A DNA stretch of 56,069 bases from Letharia columbiana (Eukaryota; Ascomycota; Lecanoromycetes; Lecanorales; Parmeliaceae), in assembly GCF_014066305.1 (NCBI RefSeq), contig NW_023501088.1, positions 332,501-388,569 on the forward strand. Reading direction: 5' to 3'. Position 1 is the stretch's first letter. Every line of letters begins with the position of its first letter. A program made the translations under genes and the position numbers. A model generated the notes under the pieces. The model saw only the letters and a program-made list of their open reading frames with translations, had not been told where the DNA came from and did not search any database. Of this stretch, positions 54,814 through 56,069 are shown in pieces.

Positions 54814-55526
54814 ATGTATAAAGCCGCCAATCAAAAAATCGGATCGACTCGGAGAGGTCTCACTTATCGACGCCGAGAGCTAGTGGCTTACTCCTCGCCA
54901 CCAGGAGAGATCCGAAACGAAATCATGCGTCTCGTATTTCTACCCGGCGATGTCCACATCCGAGGAAGCCAGAAACACGGCGTGATAGCAAGACTCAAAC
55001 GATCCTGGGAGGCGAGAGTCCACCTAGAGATCCCGCCCGTGCCTTCGCTGCCAGGGTTCCAGCCACCGGCAACATGTAAGCAAGCGTATGCCGAGGGCCG
55101 TCATATGTTTCATCATTCCAATACATTCTTCCTGCCTCCCGGCGAGTTGGATGAGACGCTCAAGCAACTCTTCACAAACCTCCAGGCCCAAAACCGTGGC
55201 ATGGATCCGCAACGTCGGCGTCACCTTGGGGCCTCGAAGACTTGACGCCTGCAGTGTCCAAGCAAGTGCAGGACAGCAGGAAACCGAATCTGGAATCCCC
55301 GCCCTCAAACCAATTGGCACAAGCATGGGGCGTCGCAGTCCAAGCACACTGGTCGGATGTATGGCGGCAGAAGATCGCGTTCTCGAGAGGCACAAGGGAC
55401 CTGGAACTTGCTACCGAAGGCGGCATGCTTAGGCTTTCCCGCCCGGCGTATCCATCTCACGTTCAAGGAATTCCGGTCGCAACGGCGGTGACTGGTATCC
55501 GCCACGTGAAGATTTCCTGGTGTTAG
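54814..55526 (+). pseudogene. Paralogue C of the 2EXR/F-box-like family, two frameshifts
   Basis: From ATG 54814 the frame gives SPPGEIRNEIMRLVFLPGDV, LPGFQPPATCKQAYAEGRHM and FHHSNTFFLPPGELDETLKQ, matching the intact member. At about 55190 the matching sequence moves to a second frame (VAWIRNVGVTLG). At about 55230 it moves to a third (LEDLTPAVSKQVQD ... AHWSDVWRQKIAF), which ends at TAG 55524-55526. The intact protein has RVGLTIGSLDLTPAIRERVH in one frame. At least two indels have therefore broken this copy. Confidence 0.7.
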
Positions 55527-55626
55527 CGTTCCAAGGGGCGTGTCAGAAAGGAGGTTGCAGACAGACTCGACCGGAACGGATGGCGCGGGCTTGAGTTAAG
55601 GGGGAAGGGTTCCATTTTCGTCCTCC

Positions 55627-55690
55627 AATGGGGTATGAATTTTTAAGTTGTCATTGATAGGGGTATGATTTTCTAAGTTGCCATAGTGAC
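55627..55690 (+). repeat. Tandem duplication of a ~31-bp unit
   Basis: GGGGTATGA-TTTT-TAAGTTG-CAT occurs at about 55629 and again at about 55661 with a few transitions between the copies. It is non-coding. Confidence 0.7.
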
Positions 55691-55739
55691 CTGAAACCGC
55701 CATCTAAGGGCCTACTTTCGATATTTAACTAGATACGAG

Positions 55740-56069
55740 TTAAGACCCCTTGTCAACATCAGCGTAATCCCGACTCTAGAATCGTTGATATTCTTCTCGC
55801 GAAGGGGCGTCAGCGTCGAATCATTAGGGGCGGGGTTTTAGGGTAGAGTTTCGGGGCGGGTTGGGGAGGGTAGCCTATAACCCGCTCTATCTTAGGCCGA
55901 TAAGTCGTTAGTCTCTAAGATTGAGTAACGTCTTATTACGATTTAACGTCTCAGTCTGTCTACTCTCTATCCTACTTACTATATAATAAGATTCTTATAG
56001 ATAGATATCGAGACAGCTGCATCTACAGGTTGATGATATCTTATATTTTCATATCTTTAGAAATGCGAA
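55740..56069. other. Transition to AT-rich DNA at the right edge
   Basis: A G-rich patch (55805-55875, containing single TTAGGG-like words but no telomeric array) gives way from about 55880 to sequence low in CpA and rich in TpA. That is the same RIP-like character as the left block. No gene is visible. Confidence 0.6.

Noticed and set aside
55800..55870. Telomere repeats (TTAGGG) at the right end
   Set aside because: Only isolated TTAGGG-like words occur, with no tandem array.

Overview
The window is nuclear DNA of a filamentous ascomycete, most likely a Dothideomycete (inferred). Evidence: genes carry short introns of 45-75 nt with GTRNGT donors, CTRAC-like branch sites and YAG acceptors. 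The families are typical of Pezizomycotina: DNA polymerase delta, PFA3-type DHHC acyltransferase, a Ybp2/glomulin-family protein, cyanase, DPP5-like peptidase, P450 and an APC permease. A large AT-rich block at the left shows the signature of repeat-induced point mutation (RIP): CpA/TpG are almost absent, TpA is in excess and CpG survives.

Layout. 1-7258 is a gene-free RIP-degraded block with two small GC-retaining islands. 7259-7841 is an extraordinary poly(A)/poly(T) tract ending 23 bp before the first gene. 7865-15091 holds an unrecognised lysine-rich nuclear-type protein, an APH-fold kinase-like protein, a small unknown gene whose stop codon lies in a 52-bp inverted duplication, and a decaying minisatellite. 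15092-24976 is a conserved core: POL3 (-), a rhomboid protease (-), a PFA3-like palmitoyltransferase (+) and a three-exon unknown gene (+). 25000-27900 is low-complexity DNA that hides a tiny two-exon gene (26065-26337, -) for a 46-residue peptide ending in a CaaX box, a candidate a-factor-like pheromone precursor. 28224-36476 holds phospholipase D (-), cyanase (+), a candidate N-myristoylated protein (+) and a C2H2 zinc-finger protein (+). 36972-42762 holds a small membrane protein in extremely G/C-skewed DNA with a frame break, a tRNA-Ser(CGA) gene, a Ybp2/glomulin-family gene (-) and an amino-acid/choline permease (+). From 43000 to the end the region is accessory: proline-rich and zinc-finger fragments, a DPP5-like pseudogene, an intact MFS sugar transporter, a P450 pseudogene with several lesions, and three relatives of one F-box/2EXR-like family, of which only the middle one is intact. 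AT-rich DNA returns at the right edge.

The most unusual object is the tRNA-Ser(CGA) at 37972-38124. Besides an ordinary 17-nt anticodon-loop intron it carries a 55-nt insertion in the T-arm. The insertion begins GTAGGT, ends CACAG, has a CTAAT branch-like site and is flanked by CAGGT direct repeats. Removing both leaves an 81-nt serine tRNA in which every stem pairs. This looks like a spliceosomal-type intron inside a Pol III gene. Second is the CaaX peptide gene.

The conserved genes are unrelated housekeeping functions rather than a pathway cluster. Several start as divergent pairs sharing about 450-600 bp promoters: rhomboid/PFA3, PLD/cyanase, Ybp2-like/permease, and DPP5-like pseudogene/MFS. 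All intron and exon limits were placed by eye from splice consensus and reading frame.
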